Position numbers and translations under genes: made by a program. A DNA stretch of 64,000 nt from Panonychus citri (lineage: Eukaryota > Arthropoda > Arachnida > Trombidiformes > Tetranychidae), in NCBI RefSeq assembly GCF_014898815.1, contig NW_026515428.1, forward strand, positions 992,001 through 1,056,000. Reading direction: 5' to 3'. The notes beneath the pieces were generated by a model. The model worked only from the letters and a program-made list of their open reading frames with translations, ran no database searches and was not told where the DNA came from. Positions 1 through 12,109 of the stretch are shown here, piece by piece (the stretch's first letter is position 1; each line of letters opens with the position of its first letter).

Positions 1-113
1 AGAAAATTAGTAATAATAATAAACGATCAGATTATTATTGTCATGATAAAATATCAATATAAGTATAGAAGGGAAAATTGGAAAAGGATGATCTGTGTCT
101 GTGATTAACTTAC

Positions 114-606
114 TTTTGAGATTATTGTTGGATTTACAATCAGCAAGACCTGAACTAGAGATTAAATTAGCTAAAGTTGAGAGAAGATTAATCTGTTCAT
201 TAAGAATCTCATCTCGATAATCATAATTAAAACAGGCAACATCGGAGAGTAAAGTGTTTAAACAGAATGAGAAACGCTCAGTTGCCGGTATACGATCAGT
301 TCCATGGAGTTTAATTGTATCTTTAATCCAGATAATTTTAACCAAACCACGAAGTATCTTCAATAGATAGGGAATAATTAAATGTTTCTGTTTAAATTTA
401 GATTCAATTAGATAGATTCCAATGGCGATAACAGTATCCTGAGCTTGAGAATCCAAAATAAATAGACAATCTTCACTTTCCATAGGCCTAAGATCCCAGA
501 GTCTTTTGAAAGTGTCACCATTTTCATCTGAACATCGAGCAGTAAATCGAGCAAGTCTTTGAATTGTTGGATAATAAAAATCTCTATCATGAGGAGGTAA
601 TCCCAT
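114..606 (-). CDS. PI4KA: Phosphatidylinositol 4-kinase alpha, first coding exon (partial gene)
   Basis: This exon encodes the N-terminal 164 residues of a PI4K type III alpha kinase, the large enzyme that makes PI4P at the plasma membrane. Similarity to the vertebrate N-terminus, recognised from memory, runs through most of the exon. It includes a tract like DAVIALGIFLIES (here DTVIAIGIYLIES), then IPYLLKILRG, then ERFSFCLNTLLSDVA and a following RDEIL. Only this helical N-terminal scaffold region is in the window; the kinase domain lies outside. The start is the ATG at 606-604, followed by GLPPHDRDFYY. The open frame extends 15 bases further upstream only through a TTG codon, so I do not use that start. 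A consensus GTAAGT donor begins at 113, and the reading frame beyond it is intronic. The gene continues off the left edge. It is divergent from the TMEM268-like gene, with 752 bp between the two start codons. Confidence 0.85.
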
Positions 607-1358
607 CTCAATAACAATCAAAAAAAAAGAGAAAAATTAACAAACAATTAAACCACAATTAAGACAAAAACAACACAGAGAAAAATAAAAACATCAAAAT
701 ATTGACAGTTTTCATTTTCTTTTCTATTCGCCCACAGATGGAGCCACAATCGTAGAAGAAAAAAAAATTAAGTTTTCTAAATTTCCATTTACATTTTGAT
801 TCTTGCAACAATTTGATCAACAAATAATTAAATCTTCGTCTAATTAATTTCTCTTTTCACTCTAATTAATTATCTACCTTGTTTTCTATTTTGTTTCTCT
901 CAGTCTGGAAGATTGTCTGATCTTTTCTTCTTATTTATATTCTCTGTGATTTTCTTTCCCTCTTTTCTTTTCTTTTTTTTCTCTCTTTCTCTCTCTTTGT
1001 TATTATTATTGTTCTTTTTAATTTATCACAATCATCCTTCATCTTCATCATCACCTTTTAATATTTTCTCTTCTCTCTCAGTTTGTTGCTATGTGTCACA
1101 TTCTACCTACACTTGAGATACTTTAAATTTTGTTCCATTTTGGTGGACATTGTGTTTCCATCACTTATCTTTTCCTAGTGTTTTCCATTTTTCTCTTAGT
1201 GTTTTTTTGTTGTCTGTTTGGAGATTTTATCTCTTTCTCTCTCTCTCTCTGTCTCTTGTTTTCTTCTTGGATCTTATTAGTTTTTTTAAATTCTATTCTC
1301 TTGGAAAATTTTCCTTCTCTCTTTTTTTTGCGCTGGGTGGTGAAGAAGGCAGAAAAAA
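607..1358. promoter_or_regulatory. Divergent intergenic region and 5' leaders of PI4KA and the TMEM268-like gene
   Basis: These 752 bp lie between the start codons of two genes transcribed in opposite directions, so both promoters and both 5' UTRs must lie here or in an upstream noncoding exon. Most of it is T-rich, with CT-rich runs between about 950 and 1330. I see no clear TATA box. The short open frames here (913-1375) are low-complexity Phe/Leu/Ser translations of the CT-rich sequence and are not called as genes. Confidence 0.5.
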
Positions 1359-4300
1359 ATGGTGATAAACGGTGAAGCTGAGATTGTTGGACCATCGCCA
1401 ATTCCTCGTGCACGGAAAAATTGGACCTCATTTGAAAAAGATGAAACAATAAACCCAAGCAATAAAACCCTTTCAACCGATGTAACCTACGATTCATCTG
1501 TAGCAACCTTGGAACCCTCAGCAACCTTACAGATAAACCGGGAAAAAGATTCACCTTCCCGAGTAAATGGTGGAAAAGGTTTTCCATCATCATCATCATT
1601 ATCTTCAGGTGGATCATTTAATGAATCAAAAATAGTACCACAACCTCAACCACTGTCATCATCATCATCAACCTCTTCACCAATAGTAGCCACATCATTT
1701 CTAGGCTCAACCCAATCCACAGCCAACTCATCATCATCACCATCAACAACATCATCAACAACAACAACAACAACATCAACCATAACCAATTCATCATCAC
1801 CAATTCGAGTCAATAACAATAATCTTAAACAAGTATCACTGGACATTGAAGATTCACCAAACAATAAAGCTCACCCTGGCTCTCTCTCATCTGTAACTAA
1901 TCAACCTTCAACCTCATCACCATCATCAACCATAAGCAATAATGACAATCAACCAGCCTCAGGAATGCAAACAATTCCCCTTAAACAAATGAGCAGATCT
2001 CCATCAAAGTCTTTCAGTAAGCATAACAATTAAATTAACGAAACAAAATTACTCATCTGTATTTTCAGCAATAAACAACAACATCATCATCATCATCACC
2101 AGAAAACTGGAACAATAACAAAAGGAGACAGATAGACAATCAAATCAATTAGATTACAATGAACACCAGCAGAAAAATTGAAAACCTTTAACCTACTCAA
2201 TTTATGTATAAATATATATTACAATTTGTTGAGATGAAATCAGCAAATCAGACAATTAGAATTGAAAACAATACTCTCATCATCAGCTGAGCAAATCATT
2301 TACCTGAGATGATTACAAGAAATGAGATAATTTAACTTATACTCTTTTGTTGATTGTAATCAATACCTTGATCACCATGAATATAATCATATTTATATCC
2401 ATATATTCATAACTTTTCAATTTCCATTCAACCTGAAATGTTAATTTAATTATTACTCTTGTAATAATTAAGCCAATCCTAATTTCTTTATTACCATTGA
2501 AGGTAACAATTTAACCCTACGTTTAATTGTTGACAGATTGTCGTAAATTATTATTAATGTTATTTTATTGTTGGCGGTTGTTATTACCTGTTTTAGGTCA
2601 TAAAGTGGGAGACAATTAACAAGAAAATTAATATTTATTAAGACGATCGTTAATATAATATTAACAATTTAGTTTTCAACTGAACCAAATCAAGTTGAAG
2701 TATATAGCACTCAGAAAATTAGTAATTCAAATTGTTTGGCTATCTTTATGGTTAATTATTCAGTTTTCAACTTTTACCTTTGCTAATTGTTAACTAATCA
2801 TCTAATATTATCAATTTCCATCGTCAATATCATTTTGATATAAGAAAAAGTCACCAAAACTTGAAGCAATTAACAAGATCAACTTTTAACTGGTTTGACT
2901 ACATTTCTTTAGCCTCATCTCATTGGACATGATTTTCCGTTCACCATGACGGACGACAAAGAGAGAGAGAGAGAGAGAGATAATCATGATAAAATGAATG
3001 GTTAAGCAACAACAATTAACTAATAATCAACTCCGATCACCAAACCAAATCAATCAAAGAAAAGGAAGAAAATTTTTCCAAGAAAAGGAATCATATTGAT
3101 CGTTATGTTTTTTATCCTTCATGATTACTAACTGAATTTATCTTGAATTTTCATGGAGAAAGTGATGAAGATTAAGATGATAATGATGATGATGATGATG
3201 ATGATGATACTCCTTTCCTTTAACCTTAAACTAATTGATGAATTATTTTAAGATCAAGTGAAATTATTTCAAGGTTACCTGAGATCTCAGGGATCGTTTA
3301 TATTATAATATATTCTTGATTTGCCAAACTGTCATTACTTATAAATTATTAATCCTTTTTTAAACTATCAACTTAATCATCTAGTTAATCAACTAATCAC
3401 TTTACATGTGAGAAAAAAGTTTTTCCCTAATCACAATTATATTAATAGTTTTCTTCACTTTATTATCTCATATTGGCAGTGGAAACAATTACTTATTGTT
3501 TATCCAATTGTTTGCCTTCATTTTGCCAACAATAAATTAACTTTAATCACCTTAACAATTAACAATTCAATCCAATGTTAACCATTATCACCACAATGTG
3601 ATAATAAACTTTTTGTTTACATTTTGTAACAATAATGTTTTCGCACAGGAAAATGTTATTGATTACTTCAAATTAGATTAATCATAAGCAAATTGTAATT
3701 GTAATCAAAAAAATTGTTTCCGTTGTTCAGTTAATTGCTACATCAAAGTAATCAATGAAATTTTACTTGACAAATTGATTGTTGCTCTTGATTTTCAAAT
3801 TGCAATCATTTCATCAACTAACAAAATAATTATAATTTTACAATTCCAATCAATGATCATCTTGATTATCGAGCAATTAATTGATCAATGATTGTCTCTA
3901 ATTGTTTCCTTTCCTATTGTACAAAATTTTGATTTACATTTTTACTTAATTGTTAACTAATTGTTGTTTTTTTTTCTTGATTCTCATATCGATCAACAGA
4001 TAATGGCGATGTAATTGTTAGTCTATTACCATTGAATAGCCATTGCGCTTGGTTAACTCCGGCCACTTTTAAGCCCGAATTGGTACCAGAGGAATTGATG
4101 GCCAGCTCATTACAAGTAATTAGTTGATTATAACAACAGTAAAAAATCAAGGAATATGAATTACTAATTGTAAACAACTTTCTCAACTGAAATTCTAGTT
4201 AACTGTTGAAGATTATGTTGGATCGATGCAGAATTTGATAAACGATTATCGTTTCAATCTCTATATTATTTTCTATAAACGGGTAATGGTCATTTGGGTG

Positions 4301-5278
4301 GCCCTTGGATTCGTCATATTATTGTCGCTACTTTTTTCGGGAGCTCGAGGTTTACCGTTATTCGCCGGTGGAATTGTTTGGCTAATTGTTAATGCGTTTG
4401 GTGTTTTCTTCTCAATGTGGATTAAGTGCAAAGTAATTACGAACTAACGAGAGAAAATATTTACCTAATTTGTTTAATTTAATTTATTCTCTTTAATTGT
4501 TTCATTAGTTAACTCGATTGTTGGAACAGTGTATCGCTCGGATAAATGAAATTTTCTACAAGAATAATATTTTAATTGGTGTCGATGATAAAGGCAAAAT
4601 CTCCTGTCATAAAATTAACCTGGTTTTCGTTTATTTTGATTGTACTTATTGTATTGTAAGTAAATTTAGTTGTTAATTGTTACTGATTGTTTGCCCAATC
4701 ATCATAATACACATAACAATCCAAAAGTTAATTGATTATATTACATTTACTATTTAGATTTTGCTTCATCACAATTCAATAATTTATTGCATTCATCATA
4801 ATGTTGATTAAGATGATTTACTAATTTTTTCATTTATTAATTGTTTCCTTTTCTAGAAATATCTCAACGATATGATCGCTAATGAGGAGAGATCTAATCA
4901 AACGAGTTTACCAAATTTAAATCACTTGAGAAGTGACATTAACGCAACCGATATAATTGTCACCGGTAATACACCAACAAGATATTCCCAACGAGAGGTA
5001 ATTGACAATTAGTTAATCATGACAATTTGTATTAATCTTTTTTTTTCTTTCAACAGAAATTCGGTGAAAAATTATTATTAAGATATAGTCAACGGTGGAT
5101 TCGTGATCACAATCGTTCTCGGTCAATCTTAACCGTACCAATGTATCCCGACGGAAGTGACTTCGTACCGATCAGTCCAAGACATTGTCCAACCTCGAGG
5201 TGCCCTTGTCAATACATCGAAGAGCATTTAAAATTTAAACCATTAACCAAGTGCAGTTTTAAGGAGCTTTTCTTATGA
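1359..5278 (+). CDS. TMEM268: TMEM268-like two-pass membrane protein (six exons)
   Basis: Exons are 1359-2016, 4000-4115, 4199-4432, 4509-4655, 4857-4997 and 5057-5278. All junctions are GT-AG, the phases agree, and the total is 1518 nt (505 residues). Residues 1-219 are a Ser/Thr/Pro-rich, probably disordered extension. From residue 220 the protein follows vertebrate TMEM268 (compared from memory): an NGDVIVSLLPL segment like NGQVLTVLRI, then two hydrophobic spans at about 288-308 and 311-333. Later come ILIGVDDKG...LVFVYFD, like VLLGVTDT...LWFVYFD, and a C-terminal CPCQYIEEHL, like CPCQLIEAYI. The molecular function is poorly known. The start ATG sits in an AAAATGG context. Intron 1 (1983 nt) holds (GA)n and (GAT)n repeats; introns 2 to 5 are 59-201 nt. 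The long first exon could be modelled differently, but its phase-1 junction to 4000 restores the conserved NGDV segment exactly. Confidence 0.85.
2959..2982 (+). repeat. (GA)n microsatellite in intron 1 of the TMEM268-like gene
   Basis: This is an uninterrupted GA dinucleotide run of about 24 bases inside the first intron. Confidence 0.85.
3183..3209 (+). repeat. (GAT)n microsatellite in intron 1 of the TMEM268-like gene
   Basis: This is a run of about nine GAT/ATG triplets. The same triplet recurs at 30088-30113, 31382-31411, 56943-56970 and 57799-57825, and as its complement at 32463-32489. Confidence 0.85.
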
Positions 5279-6213
5279 ACAATCAAAGGAAAAAAAAAAC
5301 TTCTAATCAACAACAATAACTTTTTGTTTTGCTATATAATTAACTATATTCAATTGATTTTCTTTTAATTATTTAACTATTATTTACCAATTAGGTAATT
5401 TTAATCATCATCAAGCGATCAGGCAATAAGTTTATTAAGGCTCATCAATTAACTAATCAATCTTTTTGACTCGAGAATATTAATTTTGTATATTCTCAAT
5501 GCAAGAAAAGGCCAAACAATCAACTGCTCAATCAAATCCTATTGATGGTGTTAAATAAGTAATTGAGATGGTTAACTGATTCTATTACAATCTCAATCTT
5601 TACATTGGCAATTAAGATAATCTCATCTTTCTCATCTTTAATTGTGTAACAAGTTTTTCTCTGTTTCTAATCAAGCTAATTAACTTTTAAAACAAATGAT
5701 CGCATGTATGATACAATGATGATTTTTAAACAGACAATCAAATAAGTTAATCATCATTAGTTTCTTAATAGTAATTGTGTATATAGAAACAATAATAATC
5801 AACTATATGATGATAGCAATACTATAGTTAACTTATTAATTTTTGTCTTCTCCAGTTTCATGTTACCATTAATGAAAAATACAACAATCAGTAAATCTTT
5901 TTGTTTTTGACTCATTTCATTTCAACTCCCGCAGGCCAATCAATTCAATTGTTGCCTCAATTTTGTATAATTAACGCGATCATCTTGATTTATCATGCTG
6001 TTAATAACTTGATAGTTTTGTATTTAATCAATTCTTTTTTTCCAATGCTCTTCAAAAGCTTTATCCTTTTCAAGGATAAAATTAAGATTAATTATTATTG
6101 GTGTTGGAGTTCATCAGCCTTTATCCTATGATTATCCCATCAGAATGAGAGATTAACCTCACCAATAGAATAGGGTAAAGATTAAGCTACTAATCCAAGA
6201 GCCAGTAATAGAT
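5279..6213. other. Convergent 3' intergenic region
   Basis: This stretch lies between the stop codons of the TMEM268-like gene (plus) and ferritin (minus) and holds both 3' UTRs. I see no canonical AATAAA close to the plus-strand stop. On the minus strand an ATTAAA variant sits near 6024, about 190 nt past the ferritin stop. The open frame at 5901-6131 is AT-driven and shows no coding features. Confidence 0.5.
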
Positions 6214-7505
6214 TTAAGATTTGCAACCACCGAGAGTTTCCTTGTCGAACATGTATTCACCAAGACCAGCACCAACTCTTCGTAAATTGGTTATGTAATC
6301 ACCGATCTCCTTGATGGCTTCAACTTGTTCAGTGAGGAAATGACTTTCCAAGAAATCGGCAAACTGATTAAGAAAAACAAACAAAAAAGAATATTAAATA
6401 ATCACAATTAACGGTAAAGATTCAATCTAATCTTATAAATATGAAGAGTAAAGAATTGATTGTGGTGGATTGGTTATTGTTTGATTAAAAAGGAAATGTA
6501 ATGTAACTCAAATAACAAGTGATCGTTATTAATGACTGTTAATCTGATATTTAGCTAATTGTTGGTTAGTAAGTGGAAAATTTAATTGTAAAAGTGATTT
6601 AGGGTCATCGAGATAAATGAAGAGAAACTTTTGTTTGATTAGTTTGTTTGATCCGTAGCTTTGGTTTGGGTCAAGGCGTTGATGGATCAACACACTAAAA
6701 AGGATTTCACATTAAGATTATTGTTAATGATTAAAGTTCGTAACAATTTACTAATAACGATCATTTAAAAGATTAATTTATTGATGATTATGAATCTCAC
6801 GATCTAACCTTTTATATTGTAGTTTAATGTGAGGTTGAGGGATGGTTGAAGGTTGTTATTAAGTTAATGGTGATTAATGTTATGAGTATAAACGACTAAT
6901 TGTAAACAAACAATTAGATAATAATCTAAGAGATTGTAAAGTAAACAATAACAGTTTCAACTTTTGATTATACTTTTTTAAATTGTAGATTCTCAGGAGT
7001 TTAATCTTGATTAAATGTTTGAGAAATGGATTGTTATTGTTTAGATGAATTGATTAGGTAATTGAGAGTAAATTATCAACTAATTTGGTTGGACAAGTAA
7101 ACATGTAAAGAGATAATTACCTGGGCATCTCCGTGTTGACTTGCCAATGAGTGTAAATTGAGAAGAGATTGATTAACAGTCTTCTCCAATTCCAATGCAG
7201 CCTCCATGGCATGAAGTCCAGAATCCCATGAGTCACGAGCGGGTTTTTTGACATCTTGTAAAACGATTCGACCACCTCGCTGATTTTGTAACTTCATCAA
7301 TTTTTGCGCGTGTTCTCGTTCCTCGTCGGAAGCTTTCTTAAAGAATTTGGCAAATCCTGGAAGTGCAACATCATCCCGATCAAAATGGTAGGCCTAAAGG
7401 AGAAAGTTGAGCAGAATAGGGAAAGAAAAAGAAACATGAGAAAATAGAAAACAATCAAACAATTAATCGATTAGCGAAAGAGAATTTATCATCTTTTATA
7501 TTGAT

Positions 7506-7546
<41 letters not shown>

Positions 7547-8113
7547 GTTGTTTTCGATTTTCACCTGAAAAATTGTTCAACGTTACATGGAGACTCAATT
7601 GTATGGATTGAATTGAAAAAACATACAAGTTAAAATGACGCATTAAATTTAGTCTATTGCCTATCAAAGTCTTTGATAACGTTGAACAAGATTCTAGGAT
7701 GAAAAACAAAACCAGAAAATAGGAAGACAGAGAAGATAGAAAGAGAGAGAGAGAGAGAGAGAGAGATGATGATGATGAAAAAGAAACCAGGATTGAGTCA
7801 AGTGCAAAGTGATGAAGAAGGAAAAAGAAAGAGAAAAAGAAAGGAAATAGAAAATGTTCCATAGAAAACAATATGGCCGATTTGTAATAGAGACAATAGA
7901 TAAAAATGATAGATAATTGAATAGAAAAGTTAGAGGATCAACACAAGAAATCAAAGATGGAGGTTAAGAAGAGGAAAGAATTAAATTGAAAACAATAAAT
8001 ACCATTGACAGGTAAGCATAGGAGGCAAATAGTTCCAAGTTGATTTGCTTATTAATACCAGCCTCAGTTTCGAGGTTGAAATTTTGTCGACATTGACTGA
8101 CTGGTCCAGACAT
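6214..8113 (-). CDS. FTH1: Cytosolic ferritin heavy chain (ferritin 1)
   Basis: Coding exons in transcript order are 8113-8003, 7393-7121 and 6363-6214. They total 534 nt, encoding 177 residues, the usual length for a cytosolic H-type ferritin. There is no signal peptide, so this is the intracellular 24-mer subunit rather than the secreted insect type. Ferroxidase ligands visible by comparison with human H ferritin are the Glu in INLELFASYAY, the following Tyr, Glu-Glu and His in DEEREHAQKLM, the Glu in AALELEK, and the Gln in LTEQVEAIK. The segment VALPGFAKFFKKASDEERE and the ending LGEYMFDKETL strongly resemble tick and mite ferritin 1. Introns are 609 and 757 nt. A further 5' UTR intron is likely, with a GTAAGT donor at 8394 and an acceptor near 8182. 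Regulation is probably iron-dependent through the 5' leader hairpin annotated separately. Confidence 0.95.
7509..7543 (+). repeat. (AG)n microsatellite in ferritin intron 1
   Basis: This is an unbroken AG run of about 35 bases within the intron between the first two ferritin coding exons. A second, shorter GA run lies at about 7743-7766 in the same intron and leads into a short (GAT)n. Confidence 0.85.
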
Positions 8114-8404
8114 TTTGTTGTTCCAAAAATTTCAATTAACCGGAGAAGAGAATAATAAAAATTTTCCAATAAGAGCAAAGCTACAAAGAGCAAAGAAATA
8201 AAGATGAAGAGAGAAAAATAGAAATAGAGAAAGAGAGAAACTAGAGAAAAAACCAAGAGAAAGAAAGAGAAAAACAGTAAAAGAGAATAAGAGAAAAAGG
8301 TTAAATTAGAATAGAAAACACAAAGAGATTTAAACCAAATGGTGACAGTTGACGAAGTAAATTGTTAACAATTAAGAGAAAATGATTAACTTACCTGTGG
8401 TTGT

Positions 8405-8436
8405 ACGATGGGCACTCGCTGGTGTCGCTGGGTCGT
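8405..8436 (-). promoter_or_regulatory. IRE-like hairpin in the ferritin 5' leader
   Basis: On the minus strand the sequence GACAC-CAGCGA-GTGCC (8426-8411) can fold into a five-position upper stem with one A-C mismatch around a six-base loop. A C precedes the stem, as in an iron-responsive element bulge. An ACGA/TCGT lower stem can form further out (8436-8433 with 8408-8405). The canonical IRE loop is CAGUGN; here the fourth base is C. The hairpin lies about 55 nt downstream of the predicted start site, in the first noncoding exon. This assignment is inferred from position and shape only. Confidence 0.4.
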
Positions 8437-8513
8437 CCAATCCACTTGAGAGAGACAATGAGAGTTGATCAAATTTAAGAGTAGAAATGAAACTAATCAG
8501 AAAGAAACAGTTG

Positions 8514-8521
8514 CTTTTATA
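8514..8521 (-). promoter_or_regulatory. TATA box of the ferritin gene
   Basis: TATAAAAG is read on the minus strand from 8521 to 8514. Transcription would start near 8490, giving a 5' exon of roughly 95 nt that ends at the GTAAGT donor (exon end 8395). The flank further upstream carries CT-rich repeats. Confidence 0.6.
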
Positions 8522-8529
8522 AAGAAGGC

Positions 8530-11500
8530 GCTCAAATTGAACTCACTCTTTTCTCTCTCACTCTCACTCGGTCTCTCTCTCTCATTTCGCCTTGACGACG
8601 AGTTTTTTTATCTTCCATTTTCTCTCTCATCCATTTAATCATCTTTTCGTTTGTTATTAGGTTACAATTAAATTCTAATCTTGTGATTCCTTCTCATCTT
8701 CCATTCTAATCAATTTCTATTATCCTAATCTCCATCTAATTAATCTCATCGATTTCCAATCAATTTTATTAATTAATTTGGTCCAAATTACGATTTTCAC
8801 TTTCGATAGACAATCAATGTAAATCTCTCTCTCTCTCTCTCTCACTCTCACTCATACTTGTCGTGTTTGGTTAATCAGATGATTAATTGTTTCCGTGATT
8901 CGATTCAGTTTAATTAGGTGATCAACTGATTTTCGGTTAATTGTTTGGAGCTTTTTTTCCTTGAGTTTTAATTGTTATTCAAATCACTCCCTTTGTAATT
9001 TGGTTTTGTTATTTGTTTTGTACTTTGAACTTGATTAGGTACTTTTGAACTTCTCGATTGATTAGTTAACTAATTTAAAATCTATTTTAATTCATAATCA
9101 ATTGATCAACGGATTCTGTTAATTGTTTGAGTACAATTTTCGTCTAATTGTAAATACTTCAAGTGTTGTTGTTTTCATAGAGATGATTAACTGGTACTCA
9201 CAATTAAAAAAGAGCAACTTAAATCAACTTGAGTTACTATCAAAGGATTAATTGATTAACCAAGTACAATTAATCTTAATTAACTTTTTTTGAGTTAATT
9301 GTTGATCTTCTTGATGATAAATCTCAATGTGACTTAATTTAATTCATCAAGTGATCAGTTGTAAATACAAATCATTGTAACAATTTAATGTTCAATCAAA
9401 CTTTCTCCAGATAAAAAGATTTCGGTTTTTTAATTGTTGATCAACAATTAAATTTGATCCAATTTATAATTATTACAAAGATTAATTTCCAATTTTCCCA
9501 AAATCTGATTTTTGAAAAAATGATAAAGTTTTTCCGTTAATTGTGATTAAACCAATTGTTTTGTTTAATTATTCCAATCTAATCAATCGATCAACCAATC
9601 AAGTGATATTCTAATTAATTAAACACCGAATTAAATGAGATTATTTTATTTTGTTGATTAAAATTTTCTTCTTATTGCGAATTTTAAACTTGGCGCGCAA
9701 AATTTTTCTCCATGTCATATGTTCGTGGTTTCTGTTTACAATTAATTTTTTTGTTCCTTTTATTTGATTGATTTAATTTTCTTGTTAATGATTAATTGGT
9801 TTCTATTTTTTTCTTTCAAATTGTTGATCGTTGGTTTATGGAAAACTTTCATTTTTATTGAGCTCATTTAGGTTTCAGAAGGTAAGTTATCATTGATTAT
9901 GTCTCTGAATTGAATTGTTGTTTTGTTAATTGTTGACAATGATTGACAAACTTTACTCTGATTAAGTTGAAACTATTGAGCATTTTTCAACAGACAAGAT
10001 GTTGATTGTTAAAATTGTTTCCAAATTTCATTTTACTTTTAATTGGAAATGATTGTTTAGCCCAACGATTTCGATTCTCTCTGAGAAATTTATGTTTTCT
10101 TAATTTCTTTCCTTTTTTTGTTTTCTATCATTTAGGTTTAGTAATCAATTGGAATGAAAATTAGATCATAGACAAAGAAGATTATTAGGATAATCAACCA
10201 TGGAAACGAAAATTGATTTACTGGTCAACCTCCAATTCCAAGTCTTTTACGTATAATTGAAGGCTGAACTGATTAACAACAGGCTGATTGTTTCATCAAT
10301 TCGTTAATCTAATCAAGTTAAACTGAAGCATTTTGATGAAAAGCTCAATTCTGATTTAGTTGGAAAGAGTGATAATAGATTTCGCTTCAGGTTTGATTAA
10401 CTTTTCAACTCAAGAATCAAGTGTTACTTGGAAAGTACCGATTCTGTACAATTAGTTGATTATCGAAAGCCTTGAATCATTAAGAATGACCGAGAATCTG
10501 AAATTGAAACGATTTAATCTTATGATTATCTTAATGTCACGATGAAACAGAATTACAATTAACTCTTAATCGTTGTGGGGATTAATTTCTAATCATTAGT
10601 TTCATTTTTAATCCTCTTTCCAATTGTCTAATTGAAATGAGAAAATCATTCATTTTTTTTCATCATGAATTTTGATCAAGTTGATTGGTAATCATTTATC
10701 AACTAATTAACCATTTTATCAGTTGATTATTTGGCACTAATCAATTTCAACACACCAATTTATCAAATTGTTGATTTGCTTATCCCAAGATAATAATATA
10801 ATTGAATCGCTGGATAAATTGTTACTAATTGTCAATCCAAAATCAACCGATTTAGTGGACAAAAGGATTAACCAACAATTTAATTAATTGAGCAAAAATC
10901 TATGGATCAGAGGGATAATCATTCAGTTAATTGTTAGTCAAATTAATTGGAAAATCGTTGAAACTTCAATTGAGTTAACAATCAAAATTAGCTCTGTCTT
11001 TCATCAATTTTAATTGCAATTAAAACACCTCAAGAACCAACAATCAAACATCAATCAAAATGAGAGATTATATTAATCATTACGAAATGATTTAAATCTA
11101 CAAGATAAAATTGAATCCAATTAATTAACAGGATCATTGTTATCGAAAAGATTAAATTATTAACCACCCACTACCTTAATCATCGTAATTATTGAGTAAA
11201 TTGTTATCATGATTAACATGCAATCAGCCAATTAACATTAAATAGGATTGTAAAAGTTTATGTGATTATATTTTTGTACAAACAATTTACCAAAATAATT
11301 AACAATCAACTGATGGAATTAGAAACAAGTTAAATAATCTAAACCAAGAATTAACTATAATATCAAAGCAAATTAATCATCTAAATTGTTACAATCTCTC
11401 ATAAAAATAGATGTAAGAAGAAAAACTAAATCAGTCTAAACAATCAAAGTTAATCAAAAATGATGGTAACAATTTAGAAGTTGAGATTTTATTTAACAAA

Positions 11501-11797
11501 AAAGAACCAAAAATTGACAAGTTAATCAACATGTTCAACAATTAGAGCGACAAAAAAATGCTGATCACAACAATTAACAAGCAATCGGTGATAATTATCT
11601 CGATAATAGAATATGAAAATTACAACATTTACGAGAATAGAATCGAGTTGATAAAAGTCAGTAATTAATTAACTGTTAATCAGATGAAAACCCGACTATT
11701 ATAAAGAGAGAGAGAGAGAATTAAAAAAATGATCATGATCGCCTCGAGCGAAAACTGTTTTATTCAAATAGTACCGTTAATCGGGAAGATTATATAA
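8530..11797. other. Gene-poor AT-rich spacer upstream of ferritin
   Basis: No open frame with coding character was seen. The region contains a (TC)n run near 8824-8842 and many copies of TTAATTGTT-type words. It also holds an isolated TTGGCGCGCAAA motif (9690-9701) about 180 bp before an AAG-GTAAGT donor-like site at 9881/9882, which may mark an orphan 5' noncoding exon. A (GA)n run near 11705-11720 precedes the tRNA pair. Confidence 0.5.
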
Positions 11798-11887
11798 CCG
11801 TCGATAGCTCAGTTGGTAGAGCGGAGGACTGTAGTTGAACATTTAATGGTGATCCTTAGGTCGCTGGTTCGAATCCGGCTCGACGGA
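11798..11887 (+). tRNA. tRNA-Tyr (GTA) with intron
   Basis: The acceptor stem CCGTCGA pairs with TCGACGG (11880-11886), followed by discriminator A at 11887. The A box begins TAGCTCAGTTGG and the B box is GGTTCGAATCC. The anticodon GTA is at 11831-11833. An intron of about 17 nt (11835-11851) interrupts the anticodon loop after position 37, as is usual for eukaryotic tRNA-Tyr. The anticodon stem GAGGA/TCCTT forms once the intron is removed. A run of five T (11893-11897) downstream fits a Pol III terminator. Confidence 0.95.
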
Positions 11888-12109
11888 AGCTACTTTTTGT
11901 CCCTGGAATCGATTTTATCGTCGGGATAAAATGACGATTAGAAATTGAAAAGTTCCAACCAAATCTGTTCCTTAGTAGATGAATAGAAGTTGAAGAAATG
12001 CAACTTGTGTCTTGATGGAAAGTTTATCATAAGTTTTTCGTTACTTCGTTGGAAATTTGAATATTATTACGAATCTAATCGAGAATTTCACCTTCTCTGT
12101 ATTCTGACC

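Noticed and set aside
913..1375. Phe/Leu/Ser-rich open frames in the divergent region
   Set aside because: They translate CT-rich noncoding sequence, lack domain features and overlap each other in several frames.
2017..2068. A 52-nt intron in the TMEM268-like gene (GTAAGC donor at 2017, TTTTCAG acceptor at 2068)
   Set aside because: Joining to 2069 gives a short poly-Ile peptide and a stop, while joining to 4000 keeps phase and restores the conserved TMEM268 segment.
5901..6131. 76-codon plus-strand open frame
   Set aside because: AT-driven composition between convergent 3' ends, no recognised similarity and no plausible splice partners.
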